NCBI GenBank assembly: GCA_051005875.1
Contig: JBPCIX010000077.1
Location: 1-64,000, forward strand
Length of the DNA: 64,000 bases
Direction: 5' to 3'
From: JBPCIX01 sp051005875
Lineage (GTDB): Bacteria > Actinomycetota > CADDZG01 > JAHWKV01
The position numbers and the translations under genes were made by a program. Shown one piece after another: positions 39,850 through 48,257 of this stretch (its first letter is position 1; each line of letters starts with the position of its first letter). Under the pieces are notes generated by a model. That model was not told the DNA's origin. It ran no database searches and saw only the letters and a program-made list of their open reading frames with translations.

Positions 39850-40712
39850 GAGCGGGTCCTGTAGCGGAGGCGAAATTCTTCCACTCGATTGGCATCGATC
39901 CTGTCTTCCGTCATCTTGAATGGGGACCCTCCGGCCGACATAATCTCGACAGCTCCGATATCGAAGTCCTTGTTCAGGCCATCGGATATGCGTTTGTAGT
40001 CATTTGGTGTCATTGTGAAACCCAGAATTACACCAAGACGAGGTAGGCTCGCTCTCCCGGCGTCTATTTGGTCCGCCAAGCGCTTTGCTGCGTCTGGATC
40101 TTTGCTGGATGCGGGGGTTCCATTTTGCTCCCCACCAATCGGAGGAGCACCAGCAGATGGAGTCGAGGGTCCGGACCGTTCATTTTTGGCCATAAATTCC
40201 ATGAAAGAACTAAGCTTTCCTTCGAGATCTTCGTCTACTTTGCCAAAGACCTTGAACGGATAGCCGTCGGCCAACTCCAAGTACAGCGTTACTGATGTAG
40301 CTTCCAGCGGAATCGATAAAGGCCGCTCATGGTAGACATCCAGCGGCATTGGCACTGCCAGCGTGATGACAGCTGTTCCTGACTTAGAAACTTCGTCTGG
40401 ACTTTTATTCGCAACAACAGCATACCGCGCCACTTGCTCGTCCAAGGGCAATTTCCCTCTGGCTATTCGCTTAGCTACCAACGCGGCATACAACGTACGG
40501 GCGCGTTCCCCGGGATTCTCAGCAGCGGGGGACCCGCTTAGAACCGGTCTTGGGTGTCGGATCACGCCGGGTGATACATTTGGAGGAAACAGGGTGGAGG
40601 AACTTGCAGCGGACGCCACTATGCCAGCCGCAAAAACAAGAAACACCTTGACGGCCCACAAGCGACCACAGACGATCCTGGCGAGAAGTTTCCGCAATAT
40701 CGTCACCGACAC
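39846..40712 (-). CDS. Exported protein of unknown function in the site A-B cassette
   Basis: A 288-residue protein with an N-terminal hydrophobic segment (WAVKVFLVFAAGIVASAAS) after a basic start (MSVTILRKLLARIVCGR), so exported or membrane-anchored. The following part contains a beta-rich stretch (GTAVITLAVPMPLDVYHERP, TSVTLYLELADGYPFKVF), a Ser/Pro/Gly-rich linker (near residues 180-205), and a C-terminal helical-sheet segment LGVILGFTMTPNDYKRISDG. No family is recognised. It is the first gene of a three-gene operon in the cassette and its stop overlaps the start of the 406-residue protein. Confidence 0.7.
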   Translation of the reverse strand: MSVTILRKLLARIVCGRLWAVKVFLVFAAGIVASAASSSTLFPPNVSPGVIRHPRPVLSGSPAAENPGERARTLYAALVAKRIARGKLPLDEQVARYAVVANKSPDEVSKSGTAVITLAVPMPLDVYHERPLSIPLEATSVTLYLELADGYPFKVFGKVDEDLEGKLSSFMEFMAKNERSGPSTPSAGAPPIGGEQNGTPASSKDPDAAKRLADQIDAGRASLPRLGVILGFTMTPNDYKRISDGLNKDFDIGAVEIMSAGGSPFKMTEDRIDANRVEEFRLRYRTRS

Positions 40713-40868
40713 ATATTCCCCCTTAAAGAAGCAGTTTCCATTCTCCCACTTGCTGGGATGAACCCAGCTTCGCTATCGTATCAGTCCAGACAATTTGAGC
40801 AAGTCGCTACCTGACTGGGTAGCAGGGAAGTCCCCACCGATCCATCACTGCAACTGAACCGCATCTTC

Positions 40869-40902
40869 AACTCATAATTAAATAATCCTTTAGTTATGAG
40901 TT
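40869..40902 (+). other. Recombinase-type site B (dif/att-like), 34 bp
   Basis: Left arm AACTCATAATTAAA (40869-40882), centre TAATCC, right arm TTTAGTTATGAGTT (40889-40902). The two arms are complementary at 13 of 14 positions, an almost perfect palindrome with a 6-bp centre, the size and shape of a tyrosine recombinase core site. Compared with site A, three of the first 28 bases differ. The 226-bp gap around it (40713-40939) holds no gene I can see. Confidence 0.7.
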
Positions 40903-40939
40903 AAGGGCAAGGATCTCCGATCAAGCTCATCCGCACGCG

Positions 40940-41572
40940 TTATGTGCCTAGGCCCCTCCAGCGAGCGTCGGTTCCCATCAGGTTGCTCTCCTTCATCTCC
41001 TGCACGGCCCTGTACAGGCGGGATTCCAGCTTGGCCTGGCTGTTGCGGCGTCTGGTGTGACGAACAATGAGTACGCCGGTGCCCGCCAGCACCGCTAGAG
41101 CGAGCCCCCCAATCGCCCACAAAGCCCCCGTAAGGCTCACCGGGGACAATCCTCCGCCGAGGGGCTCGAACTTGGGTGGTGTCACTTTGGTCACCGAAGG
41201 CACTGAAGGACTCGGCTCGGGCAGGACCGGCTCGACCGGCGGTGGCGCTTCGGTGGCTTCTGGACTCGGTGTCGCCGAAGGCTTCAGGGTCTTTTTGGGC
41301 GTGGGCTTAACGCTAGGCGAGGGAGCGGCCGGCGGCGGAGGCGGGGGCGGCTGAGACGCCTGCGTGGGCGAAGGCGAGGGAGAAGGCGAAGGCGAGGGAG
41401 AAGGCGATGGCGATGGCGATGGTGGGGGCGAAGGCGAGGGGGGACAGGGGGGGAACCCGAGAACGCCGCAGACGACCTGCGCTCTACCGGGACTCGGCGT
41501 CACGCAAAGAAACGCAACTGCAAGCATCAGGCCAAGCAGAACGGGGCGCCCACCGAAACCTCGCATGGTCAT
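40940..41572 (-). CDS. Secreted Pro/Ser-rich stalk protein with membrane anchor
   Basis: About 210 residues from the ATG at 41572, which overlaps the stop of the mannose-synthase gene as ATGA. A signal peptide (VLLGLMLAVAFLCVTPSPG) is followed by a long stalk of Ser-Pro repeats and Thr/Pro/Ala-rich sequence (about 35-135). A C-terminal membrane helix (GALWAIGGLALAVLAGTGVLIV) follows, with a basic tail HTRRRNSQAKLESRL. The stalk has the composition of O-glycosylated surface proteins. The direct coupling to a polyprenol-phosphate mannose synthase suggests it is decorated with mannose, which is inference. Confidence 0.8.
   Translation of the reverse strand: MTMRGFGGRPVLLGLMLAVAFLCVTPSPGRAQVVCGVLGFPPCPPSPSPPPSPSPSPSPSPSPSPSPSPTQASQPPPPPPPAAPSPSVKPTPKKTLKPSATPSPEATEAPPPVEPVLPEPSPSVPSVTKVTPPKFEPLGGGLSPVSLTGALWAIGGLALAVLAGTGVLIVRHTRRRNSQAKLESRLYRAVQEMKESNLMGTDARWRGLGT
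41366..41420 (+). repeat. Ser-Pro coding repeats
   Basis: Near-repeats of GGCGAGGGAGAAGGCGAA (18 bp) and GGCGATGGCGATGG on the + strand code for alternating Ser-Pro on the - strand in the stalk of the anchored protein. Ordinary low-complexity coding repeat, more strongly bound to codon periodicity than the 15-bp arrays. Confidence 0.75.
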
Positions 41573-42306
41573 CGGCGGCCCTTGTTCTTGAGGCGATCCC
41601 TGATGCCCCACCTTGTAATCGAAGTGATCGCTTCGACCACTACGGCCTTTGACATCTTAGATTCTCCCGCCGTTCTCTCTCGAAATACTATGGGCACCTC
41701 TTTAATGCTATGGCCTAGCAGCCAGGTTTTGTAGGTCATTTCGATTTGAAATGCATAACCTTGCGACTGAACCCGGTCGAGTCCGATCGCTTTTAGCACC
41801 TCCGCTCGGTAGCATCGGAATCCACTGGTGGAATCTTGAACTTTGTAACCCAGCATCCGCCTCGCGTATAGATTCCCCGCTTGCGAAAGCAGATGGCGCC
41901 CCTTGGACCATCCCACGACCCGGCCCCCAGAAATATAACGAGACCCGATTACCAATCCACAAGTGTGCGCCCCTTCGATCAGTTCGGGCAACGAAGCCGG
42001 GTCATGCGACAGGTCGGCATCCATCTCGATGAAGTGGGTGAATCCCCTCTCGAGTCCCCAGCCAAAACCATCCACATAGGCTTTTCCGAGGCCTCCCTTG
42101 ACCTCGCGAGCCAGCAGATTAATCCTTGAACCCGTCATTCGTCGCTGAGCGATTTCCAGCGTCCCATCGGTGGAACCGTCGTCGACCACGAGCACGGAAA
42201 CGTTAGTCGCAATTCCCATCACAGCGTCGAGGAGAGAATCTAAATGCGCGGCCTCGTCGTAAGTTGGAATAACGACCAGGACGCGGCCCCCCGGCGCGTC
42301 GCTCAA
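41569..42306 (-). CDS. Polyprenol monophosphomannose synthase (GT2)
   Basis: A 245-residue GT2 enzyme of the dolichol-phosphate-mannose synthase type: LVVIPTYDEAAHLDSLLDAV, VLVVDDGSTDGTLEIAQ, GKAYVDGFGWGLERGFTHFI, EMDADLSHDPASLP (DxD), SRYISGGRVVGWSKGRHLLS and RMLGYKVQDSTSGFRCY. It transfers mannose (or glucose) from a nucleotide sugar to a polyprenyl phosphate for use outside the membrane. No membrane helices, so the small soluble form of Ppm1. Its neighbour is the Ser/Pro-rich stalk protein, a possible end acceptor. Confidence 0.9.
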   Translation of the reverse strand: MSDAPGGRVLVVIPTYDEAAHLDSLLDAVMGIATNVSVLVVDDGSTDGTLEIAQRRMTGSRINLLAREVKGGLGKAYVDGFGWGLERGFTHFIEMDADLSHDPASLPELIEGAHTCGLVIGSRYISGGRVVGWSKGRHLLSQAGNLYARRMLGYKVQDSTSGFRCYRAEVLKAIGLDRVQSQGYAFQIEMTYKTWLLGHSIKEVPIVFRERTAGESKMSKAVVVEAITSITRWGIRDRLKNKGRR

Positions 42307-42336
42307 GTTATTTTCAAGGCTCGAAAAGTGTTCCGT

Positions 42337-42636
42337 TTATACGCAGTCCCTACACAGAGTGCGTTTACGGTCGGCAAGCTGGCTGTTGTTCTTTACCAAA
42401 TGGCACGAAGCGCAAACAAATTCGTTTGCCTGCTTGGGTATAGCCCGTATCGAGAGCGACTCAAGGCGCTCCTCTCGGCTGAGATCAAGCATTGACTCAT
42501 CATCGTCTTCAGCATCTACGATATCGGGAGTCTTGGCAACGATTTCGTCGAGACTTGTCTCGACTTCATCAGTCTCAACTGGGTCTTCGTCGTCTTCGGC
42601 ACCCGCAGCTTCTTCGGGCTCTTCAAGCTCTTTCAA
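42337..42636 (-). CDS. DUF4193 family acidic zinc-binding protein
   Basis: A 99-residue protein. The first 60 residues are very acidic (EEPEEAAGAEDDEDPVETDE). The C-terminal 30 residues form a probable zinc site (EFVCASCHLVKNNSQLADRK, RTLCRDC, CxxC...CxxC). This is the DUF4193 family, found almost only in actinobacteria, thus supporting the lineage. Function unknown. It is 30 bp from the mannose-synthase gene, which it may precede in an operon. Confidence 0.87.
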   Translation of the reverse strand: MKELEEPEEAAGAEDDEDPVETDEVETSLDEIVAKTPDIVDAEDDDESMLDLSREERLESLSIRAIPKQANEFVCASCHLVKNNSQLADRKRTLCRDCV

Positions 42637-42780
42637 CGTTCACCCTTTCATCGCAATCAAATCCAAATCGAAAATGGGATTATGCGCCATTCGTGCAAAT
42701 GTGCAAACGGAATCGCCAGAATTTTCTTGAAGGAGGCGTAAATCGATTGACTCTTCGCCTGGTTACGGTCAACATTGGGC

Positions 42781-43410
42781 ATGGTCGCCGAAGCTACTCC
42801 CCTTCCACCGATGAAGGATCGCATTGTCGAAGCAGCCTTCGAAACGCTCAAGGAGGAAGGGTTCGCTGGAACAAGCGCCAGGGCGATTGCCCGGCGCGGA
42901 AGCTTCAATCAGGCTCTCATTTTCTATCATTTCGGAACTCTCAACGATCTTTTGCTGGCCGCCTTAGACAAGACCAGCGCCGACCGAATGGCCGGGTACC
43001 GCGAGGCCATCCAAAGCAGCAAGTCCATCGACGCCAGGATTGACGTTGCGACCCGGCTTTACCGAGAGGATCTGAGTTCGGGGCGAATCACGGTCATCTC
43101 GGAATTAGTGGCCGGCAGCCTTGCGAGACCGGATCTTGCTCCTGAAGTCGTCCAACGCATGGAACCCTGGATTGATTTCACTGAGGAAGTGCTCGAAGAA
43201 GTGCTGACTGGTTCGCCCTTTCAAGGGCTCATCCCTCCCCGCACCCTGGCCTTCGCGGTCGTGGCTCTTTACCTTGGAGTCGACCTGCTCTCGCACCTTG
43301 ATCAAGACAACTCCAGAGCCGAGGCTTTGTTTCAACTGGCGGCGGTTGTAGGACCCTTAATCGCTCCCATATTGACGCCGGATTATTCGAACGAAATGAC
43401 TTCCGATTGA
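42781..43410 (+). CDS. TetR family transcriptional regulator
   Basis: About 209 residues from the ATG at 42781 (an in-frame TTG six bases upstream is equally possible). The N-terminal HTH is typical: RIVEAAFETLKEEGFAGTSA, RAIARRGSFNQALIFYHFGT, LNDLLLAALDK. The ligand-binding part is unremarkable. It is isolated among - strand genes, divergent from DUF4193. The 144-bp gap contains an AAGGAGG (42730-42736) too far from the start to serve it. Confidence 0.88.
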   Translation: MVAEATPLPPMKDRIVEAAFETLKEEGFAGTSARAIARRGSFNQALIFYHFGTLNDLLLAALDKTSADRMAGYREAIQSSKSIDARIDVATRLYREDLSSGRITVISELVAGSLARPDLAPEVVQRMEPWIDFTEEVLEEVLTGSPFQGLIPPRTLAFAVVALYLGVDLLSHLDQDNSRAEALFQLAAVVGPLIAPILTPDYSNEMTSD

Positions 43411-43453
43411 CTACCTACCCGATTGATATCCCCCTGCGTGGCAGAGTTGCTCA

Positions 43454-43750
43454 TCAGAAAAGCAGGCTTACGAAACCACGAGCCACGGTAAAAGCGCCGA
43501 TGATAAGCAGGGCCAGCGCCAACAACAAAATTGGTCCCACCCACCAATCGCTCGCCCGCTCCAGGGGTTTTTTGCCGGCTGCATCCAAGTAGATAGCCAT
43601 AGCGGAACCATGTTGATCCCGAAGGTAAACATGATCGGCCGTTCCCCCTTCGACGTCTGAAGCCGCTAGAAACAGTTCGGTAAGCTCTTTTCGAGTCAAC
43701 CTAACCGTGATCTCGTCGATAACACGGTCGCGCGAGTCCTTTATTTCCAC
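43454..43750 (-). CDS. Small membrane protein of unknown function
   Basis: A 98-residue protein: an N-terminal soluble part (DEITVRLTRKELTELFLAAS, then HVYLRDQHGSAMAIYLDAAG) and one C-terminal membrane helix (WWVGPILLLALALLIIGAFTV). It begins MEIKDSRDRVIDE at ATG. It stands alone between TetR (convergent) and the lipid kinase-like gene. No family recognised; the ordered strand pattern and good start make it a likely gene. Confidence 0.65.
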   Translation of the reverse strand: MEIKDSRDRVIDEITVRLTRKELTELFLAASDVEGGTADHVYLRDQHGSAMAIYLDAAGKKPLERASDWWVGPILLLALALLIIGAFTVARGFVSLLF

Positions 43751-43784
43751 GACCCCAGCCTAGTGCACTACCAACTGGTGGGCC

Positions 43785-44699
43785 TTAAATCTTCAGACGA
43801 AAGGCGTTGGGTATTATCTCGAACTCGGCGGGGGTAAACCCGAGAAATTTTCCATCTGCTTGAATTTCCAATGGCGCCTCGGAGGAGACCTCAACCTTGG
43901 CAGCGAGATACTCCTTGATCGAACTCGTTGGAACGTGGCCTCCCTTTTGAGCTTTGCTGAGAGCCGCAACATAGTCGCGCTTGGTCCCTTTCATTATTAA
44001 TGCGTCAAACCTTCCGTCGGCAGGATGGGCCCTTGGAGCCATCCTCATTCCGGTGCGAAAAAACTGCCCGTTGGCAACAATCAGATTGCAGAGTCTGCCT
44101 TCGTAAAGACGGTCATCCAAAGCTATTCGCGTGGGCCCCGGTCGAAACATCGTGAGAGTCGCCCAAAAACCCAGCAGCTCTGCCCCCCTGCCCATAAACC
44201 CGGGCAATCGCCCCGCTCGCCGCTGGGTGGCGCCCCCGAAGCCGATTTCGGCCAAATTCACAAAACAACATGTCTTGCGATCGCCATTGCCCGCGAAACT
44301 TATCCGCCCGGCATCGACTCCGAAGTAGGGTTCGCCTGCCAGGTGGGTCACAGCATCCGCCGGATCTGTCGGCAGTCCGAATGTTTTGGAGTAGTCACTG
44401 CCGGAGGCCCCTGGGATTATCGCAAGAAGAAAGTCGGAACCCGGCCTGGGATCGGCGCCCAGCATGCCATTGACGACCTCATGAATAAGTCGGTCATTGC
44501 CCGCGGCAACTAGATACCGGCCTTGTTGAGCGGCGTCGATTGCCAGACGAGCGGCGTGTTCTAGGTTCGAGGCGACATGCAGCTCGTAATCGATGCCGGT
44601 GGAGCTGAGCAGGTCAGTCAGTGTTTCACCGTTTGGACCTCGCGGCTCATTTCGGCGCAGCGTGATCACGCTCGGGGTGCCGTAAGGCGACGACGCCAC
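43785..44699 (-). CDS. Diacylglycerol kinase-like lipid kinase with altered GGDGT motif
   Basis: A 304-residue member of the DagK/YegS/LCB5 family: PSVITLRRNEPRGPNGE near the start, IIPGASGSDYSKTFGLPTDP (the P-G-T-x-N-D-x-A-R-like segment), KTCCFVNLAEIGFGGATQRR and the C-terminal beta part with MRMAPRAHPADGRFDALIM. The nucleotide loop normally GGDGT is AAGNDRLIHEVVNG (about 64-78): Asp69 is kept, but the other residues are changed. It may be inactive as a kinase or use another phosphoryl donor. The stop codon region is unremarkable; the start touches the helicase stop. Confidence 0.85.
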   Translation of the reverse strand: MASSPYGTPSVITLRRNEPRGPNGETLTDLLSSTGIDYELHVASNLEHAARLAIDAAQQGRYLVAAGNDRLIHEVVNGMLGADPRPGSDFLLAIIPGASGSDYSKTFGLPTDPADAVTHLAGEPYFGVDAGRISFAGNGDRKTCCFVNLAEIGFGGATQRRAGRLPGFMGRGAELLGFWATLTMFRPGPTRIALDDRLYEGRLCNLIVANGQFFRTGMRMAPRAHPADGRFDALIMKGTKRDYVAALSKAQKGGHVPTSSIKEYLAAKVEVSSEAPLEIQADGKFLGFTPAEFEIIPNAFRLKI

Positions 44700-47365
44700 T
44701 ACAGAAGTCCTGTATAGGCCACTACGCCTCGGTTCATTCCGTCGATTGCCAGGCCCAGATCCTTTGACAGATCCTGGTCTTCCTCCGCTCCTTTGATCTG
44801 TCGAAGCAGGTCGATAGTTTGCTTGCTTGACCGAATGAAATCACCCGGCGGGGAGTCTTCGTCAACAAGATTTTCAAGCGGTTCGCCGCGGCACCATCGG
44901 TAGGCGTAATCAGCGAAACCAGCTTCGATCCCCCTGGTCATTTCAAGCCCTTCGGCGGCTTCGCTCGCCCTTACGCGCTCCCCCAGCCGGACAACCCTTC
45001 CGTAAACGCGCTTGCAGGCAGAGGTCGGCAGCGTGCCGACTACCTCAAAAGGGCCCCTGCTTTGAAACACAAAGGTCGAGGCCACCGCAGCAAGCTCTGC
45101 TGGGTTAAGCCCCGCCAGAAACCCCTTGTTCAAAACCTCTGCAACCAGCAAATCGTTTTCGTTGTAGATCCTGGCCAGGCGCCACCCCTTGGAGGTCAGG
45201 TTGAAGTCATCGACGTACCCATACTCGGCAAGGACTCGAAGGATTTTTTCGAACCGGCGGGACAGAGTCTCAGTCCTGGCTCTCACCTTTTTCTTGAGTC
45301 CGGAGTTCTCGCGATCCAACCGGACCGCTCGCTCCGCCCACTGAGCGTGTCTTTCACGATCAGGGCAGGGGTGACAGGGGTGCCCCAGCACGGCTGCTCT
45401 TAAAGCCATCGCCTCGCTTTCCTGGGGGGACTGTTCAGAGGCGATTGAGTTGCCACCGAGATCCATCTGATCAAGAGCCTGCGCCAACCTGCGCCGGGAC
45501 TGCCCGTCCAGTCTCGGCTTGCCGTGGCTTGCCAATTCTTCAGCTTTGAGAGCGGACTCTAGGTTCCCGGCGATTGTTGGTGGTTGGGCGAAGTCATTCA
45601 AACCCAGCCTTGCGAACCTCCGATTGGCAGTCAATGCAAGAATGAGCGGATCTCCGCGCTTCGAGTGCTGGGCGCCTACCACGACGATGGGGCCCTGCAG
45701 TTTGCCGGAAGTAACCAACAGCACGTGGCCAGGTTTCACGCCAGATAGAACCTTGCGGGTCGTCTGACGATCCGCTACCGTGCCTGCAGCGAAAACACGC
45801 TTTTCGAAGTCGCGCGACTTGTCGTGGAGCTTCCAATAAGCGCTGAAGTCCCCCATATCGCAATCCATTTTCTCGCGGTATGAGGCCACGTATGCGCTAT
45901 TGCGCTCGATCAACTGCTCTAGGACAACAACGTCCTTGTCGGCACGGTATTGCGCAAAAGATGAATTCAACAGGTGATCGGCTTGCGCCCTCGAATAGTT
46001 CCTCACCAGGTTGGTGGCCATGTTGTAAGAGGGCTGAAAGGACGACATTAACGGATTTGTTCGCGCCCCGGCCAGGGCGGCAATCTGGCTGAACGGTATC
46101 TCGCGCTGTTCGGGGACCACCGCGTGGCCCCTCGAATCGATGCCGCGGCGGCCGGCGCGCCCGGTAAGCTGGGTAAACTGGCCCGCCGTCAATATCTCAT
46201 GCCGTTCGCCGTTGAACTTGTTCAGACTCTCGATCACGACCGTCCTGGCTGGCATGTTGATGCCAAGAGAGAGAGTCTCGGTGGCAAAAGTAACCTTTAC
46301 TAGACCGGCTTGAAACAATTCTTCGACAGCCTCCTTGAAGGCTGGTATGAGCCCGGCGTGATGAGCCGCAAAGCCGGCTGCCAGAGCCTCAATCCATTCC
46401 GAATATCCGAGAACCTCGAGGTCGGCAGGGTCCAGATACTCGCACCTCAACCGGGCATGTTCCCGGATATGGGCGCGCTCCGCCCCGTCGGTCAACACCA
46501 GGCCTTCCCGCATGCACGAACCCACGGCGGCATTGCACCCCTTCCGAGAAAAGATGAAGTAAATGGCAGGGAGCATTTGTTGTTCCGCCAATAGCTCGAT
46601 GACATCGCTTCGGTGCGGGAATCGCGGCCTCTGGGGTTGCCTGCCCTGCTTGGAACGACCTCGCCGTGCCCGAGACCTGTAGCTATCGGATTCCAGGCGG
46701 GCTACCTGGGGATTTGGAGCCAGCGCAGACTCCTCGCCCACGAACATCGGGTACATGACTCCTGCGAGCAGATAATGAGGCTCAAGTTGAACGGGCCGGA
46801 TCTGCTCAATGACGGCCGTCGTGGGACCTCTCAGGGTCTGGATCCAGTCTGAGAACTCATCCGCGTTTGAAACCGTTGCAGACAGAGACACAATCTTCAC
46901 ATCGAGCGGCAAGTGAATGATGACTTCCTCCCATACGGCCCCTCGGTACTGGTCCTGAAGGTAATGGACTTCGTCAAGCACTACGTAGCCGAGATCCTTC
47001 AACAGATCGGATCGCTCATAAATCATGTTCCGCAAAACCTCGGTGGTCATAACCACAATCGTTGCTTCCGGGTTTATTGAATTGTCGCCGGTCAAAAGAC
47101 CCACGTTGTCTGGTCCGTGGAGCGCTGACAGGTCTGCGAATTTCTGGTTTGAAAGTGCCTTTAGCGGAGTCGTGTAAAAAGCCTTTTTGTCCTCCTCGAG
47201 CGCCATCCAAACCGCGAATTCCCCAATGACAGTCTTTCCGGAACCGGTGGGCGCCGCCACAAGCACCGATTCGCCCCGAACAAGAGCTTCCAGGGCCTCC
47301 ACTTGAAATGGATCGAAAGCAAAGCTGTATCGGGAAGAAAACTCTTCGATCACATGTGCGCTCAT
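44699..47365 (-). CDS. helY: Ski2/Mtr4-like DEVH helicase (HelY type)
   Basis: About 888 residues from the ATG at 47365 (MSAHVIEEFSSRYSFAFDPF), with GGAAG upstream; the longer frame to 47578 has no family support and overlaps the gene before it. Helicase motifs: VLVAAPTGSGKTVIGEFAVW (I), VVLDEVHYLQDQYRG (II, DEVH), VSLSATVSNADEFSDW (III), INMPARTVVIESLNKF and FTQLTGRAGRRGID (VI). A C-terminal helical bundle follows. This is HelY/Dob1, an RNA helicase probably acting with degradosome exonucleases. It stands where helY stands in mycobacteria, downstream of tatA. Confidence 0.93.
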   Translation of the reverse strand: MSAHVIEEFSSRYSFAFDPFQVEALEALVRGESVLVAAPTGSGKTVIGEFAVWMALEEDKKAFYTTPLKALSNQKFADLSALHGPDNVGLLTGDNSINPEATIVVMTTEVLRNMIYERSDLLKDLGYVVLDEVHYLQDQYRGAVWEEVIIHLPLDVKIVSLSATVSNADEFSDWIQTLRGPTTAVIEQIRPVQLEPHYLLAGVMYPMFVGEESALAPNPQVARLESDSYRSRARRGRSKQGRQPQRPRFPHRSDVIELLAEQQMLPAIYFIFSRKGCNAAVGSCMREGLVLTDGAERAHIREHARLRCEYLDPADLEVLGYSEWIEALAAGFAAHHAGLIPAFKEAVEELFQAGLVKVTFATETLSLGINMPARTVVIESLNKFNGERHEILTAGQFTQLTGRAGRRGIDSRGHAVVPEQREIPFSQIAALAGARTNPLMSSFQPSYNMATNLVRNYSRAQADHLLNSSFAQYRADKDVVVLEQLIERNSAYVASYREKMDCDMGDFSAYWKLHDKSRDFEKRVFAAGTVADRQTTRKVLSGVKPGHVLLVTSGKLQGPIVVVGAQHSKRGDPLILALTANRRFARLGLNDFAQPPTIAGNLESALKAEELASHGKPRLDGQSRRRLAQALDQMDLGGNSIASEQSPQESEAMALRAAVLGHPCHPCPDRERHAQWAERAVRLDRENSGLKKKVRARTETLSRRFEKILRVLAEYGYVDDFNLTSKGWRLARIYNENDLLVAEVLNKGFLAGLNPAELAAVASTFVFQSRGPFEVVGTLPTSACKRVYGRVVRLGERVRASEAAEGLEMTRGIEAGFADYAYRWCRGEPLENLVDEDSPPGDFIRSSKQTIDLLRQIKGAEEDQDLSKDLGLAIDGMNRGVVAYTGLL

Positions 47366-47438
47366 GTCGCTTCCAATTGTGCCGTCAAAGCCTTGCCCCG
47401 ATGGCGCGGGGCCACGAAATACTAGCGGCGACGAGCCA

Positions 47439-48236
47439 CTACGGTGCCGGCTGGACGGGCAGAGTTGTTGTGGCCTGGTCGGGAACTGCTCCGGCCTGCC
47501 CCGGCTGGCCGCCCGCCGGAGCGGTGGGGGCCTCTTCCGAAGGAAGTTGTATCGGCGCCGGGCTGCTTTCGGCCGCACCGTCCGGCGTTGCAGGCCGCTT
47601 CCCCACCCCGAATCGAACCTTTAGGGCCGTCAGTTTTGTCTCACCGCTGGTGACAAGGTTTTGACCATGGGCGGCGATATTCAGGCTCTGCTTCAAAGCC
47701 AAGTCCCTGGTGGCAGTATCCGGGGTGGTGGCGCCAAGTTGCAGGCTCTTCACCGAGTCGATGAGAACGATGTTGCCCTGAACCAGCAGTGCTCGAGTTT
47801 CGTCGAGTTCAGGCAAGCCCGGGGGGATATCGGTGCTTCTAAGCTGTGTATCCAACTTTCGGAATTCAGTCAGCCACAAGTCGGCTTGTTTTTTTAATTC
47901 TGGGGGGGGTAGTTTTCCCGATGTAACACCATCCGGCGCCGCGGCCATAGAAGACAATACCTCCCCAAGCGGAGACTTGGCGAGTTGGTATTTGCGATCA
48001 AACTTGCGAACGGCCTGAGTGTTGACTTTGGTCTCCTTACGAGTTCGCAGCCAGTCGCCGCCGACTTTAAGAACCGTCCCAATTAGCGCGATACCAACAG
48101 CGATGGCGATTAACTGGTACCCCGACCGGTGGTACCAGGCGGACCGGGATCGCGGAGGGGCCGTCTTTGGAACCGGTATGGCACCCCGGGCTCTCACCGG
48201 CTTGCGAGGGGGAGGCTTTTTCGCTGTCTTAGCCAT
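47439..48236 (-). CDS. Membrane-anchored protein of unknown function
   Basis: A 265-residue protein with a basic cytosolic start (MAKTAKKPPPRKPVRARG), one membrane helix (YQLIAIAVGIALIGTVLKV) and a helical outer domain (about 60-200). A Pro/Ala/Thr-rich tail ends QATTTLPVQPAP. It takes the place between tatA and helY where tatC is found in many actinobacteria, but shows no similarity to TatC (no multiple helices). Function unknown. Confidence 0.72.
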   Translation of the reverse strand: MAKTAKKPPPRKPVRARGAIPVPKTAPPRSRSAWYHRSGYQLIAIAVGIALIGTVLKVGGDWLRTRKETKVNTQAVRKFDRKYQLAKSPLGEVLSSMAAAPDGVTSGKLPPPELKKQADLWLTEFRKLDTQLRSTDIPPGLPELDETRALLVQGNIVLIDSVKSLQLGATTPDTATRDLALKQSLNIAAHGQNLVTSGETKLTALKVRFGVGKRPATPDGAAESSPAPIQLPSEEAPTAPAGGQPGQAGAVPDQATTTLPVQPAP

Positions 48237-48257
48237 ATGCGTGAGAGTCTATCCGGC

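Noticed and set aside
40363..40761. Open frame on the + strand at site B side of the cassette
   Set aside because: Opposite to an exported protein gene with a proper signal peptide; no own ribosome site or domain.
41350..41430. Short repeats that could be read as a CRISPR array
   Set aside because: The units have no spacers; they code for Ser-Pro repeats in a surface stalk. No cas genes are present.
44025..44513. Open frame of 162 codons opposite the lipid kinase-like gene
   Set aside because: Shadow of a conserved gene; its translation is basic and without structure signals.
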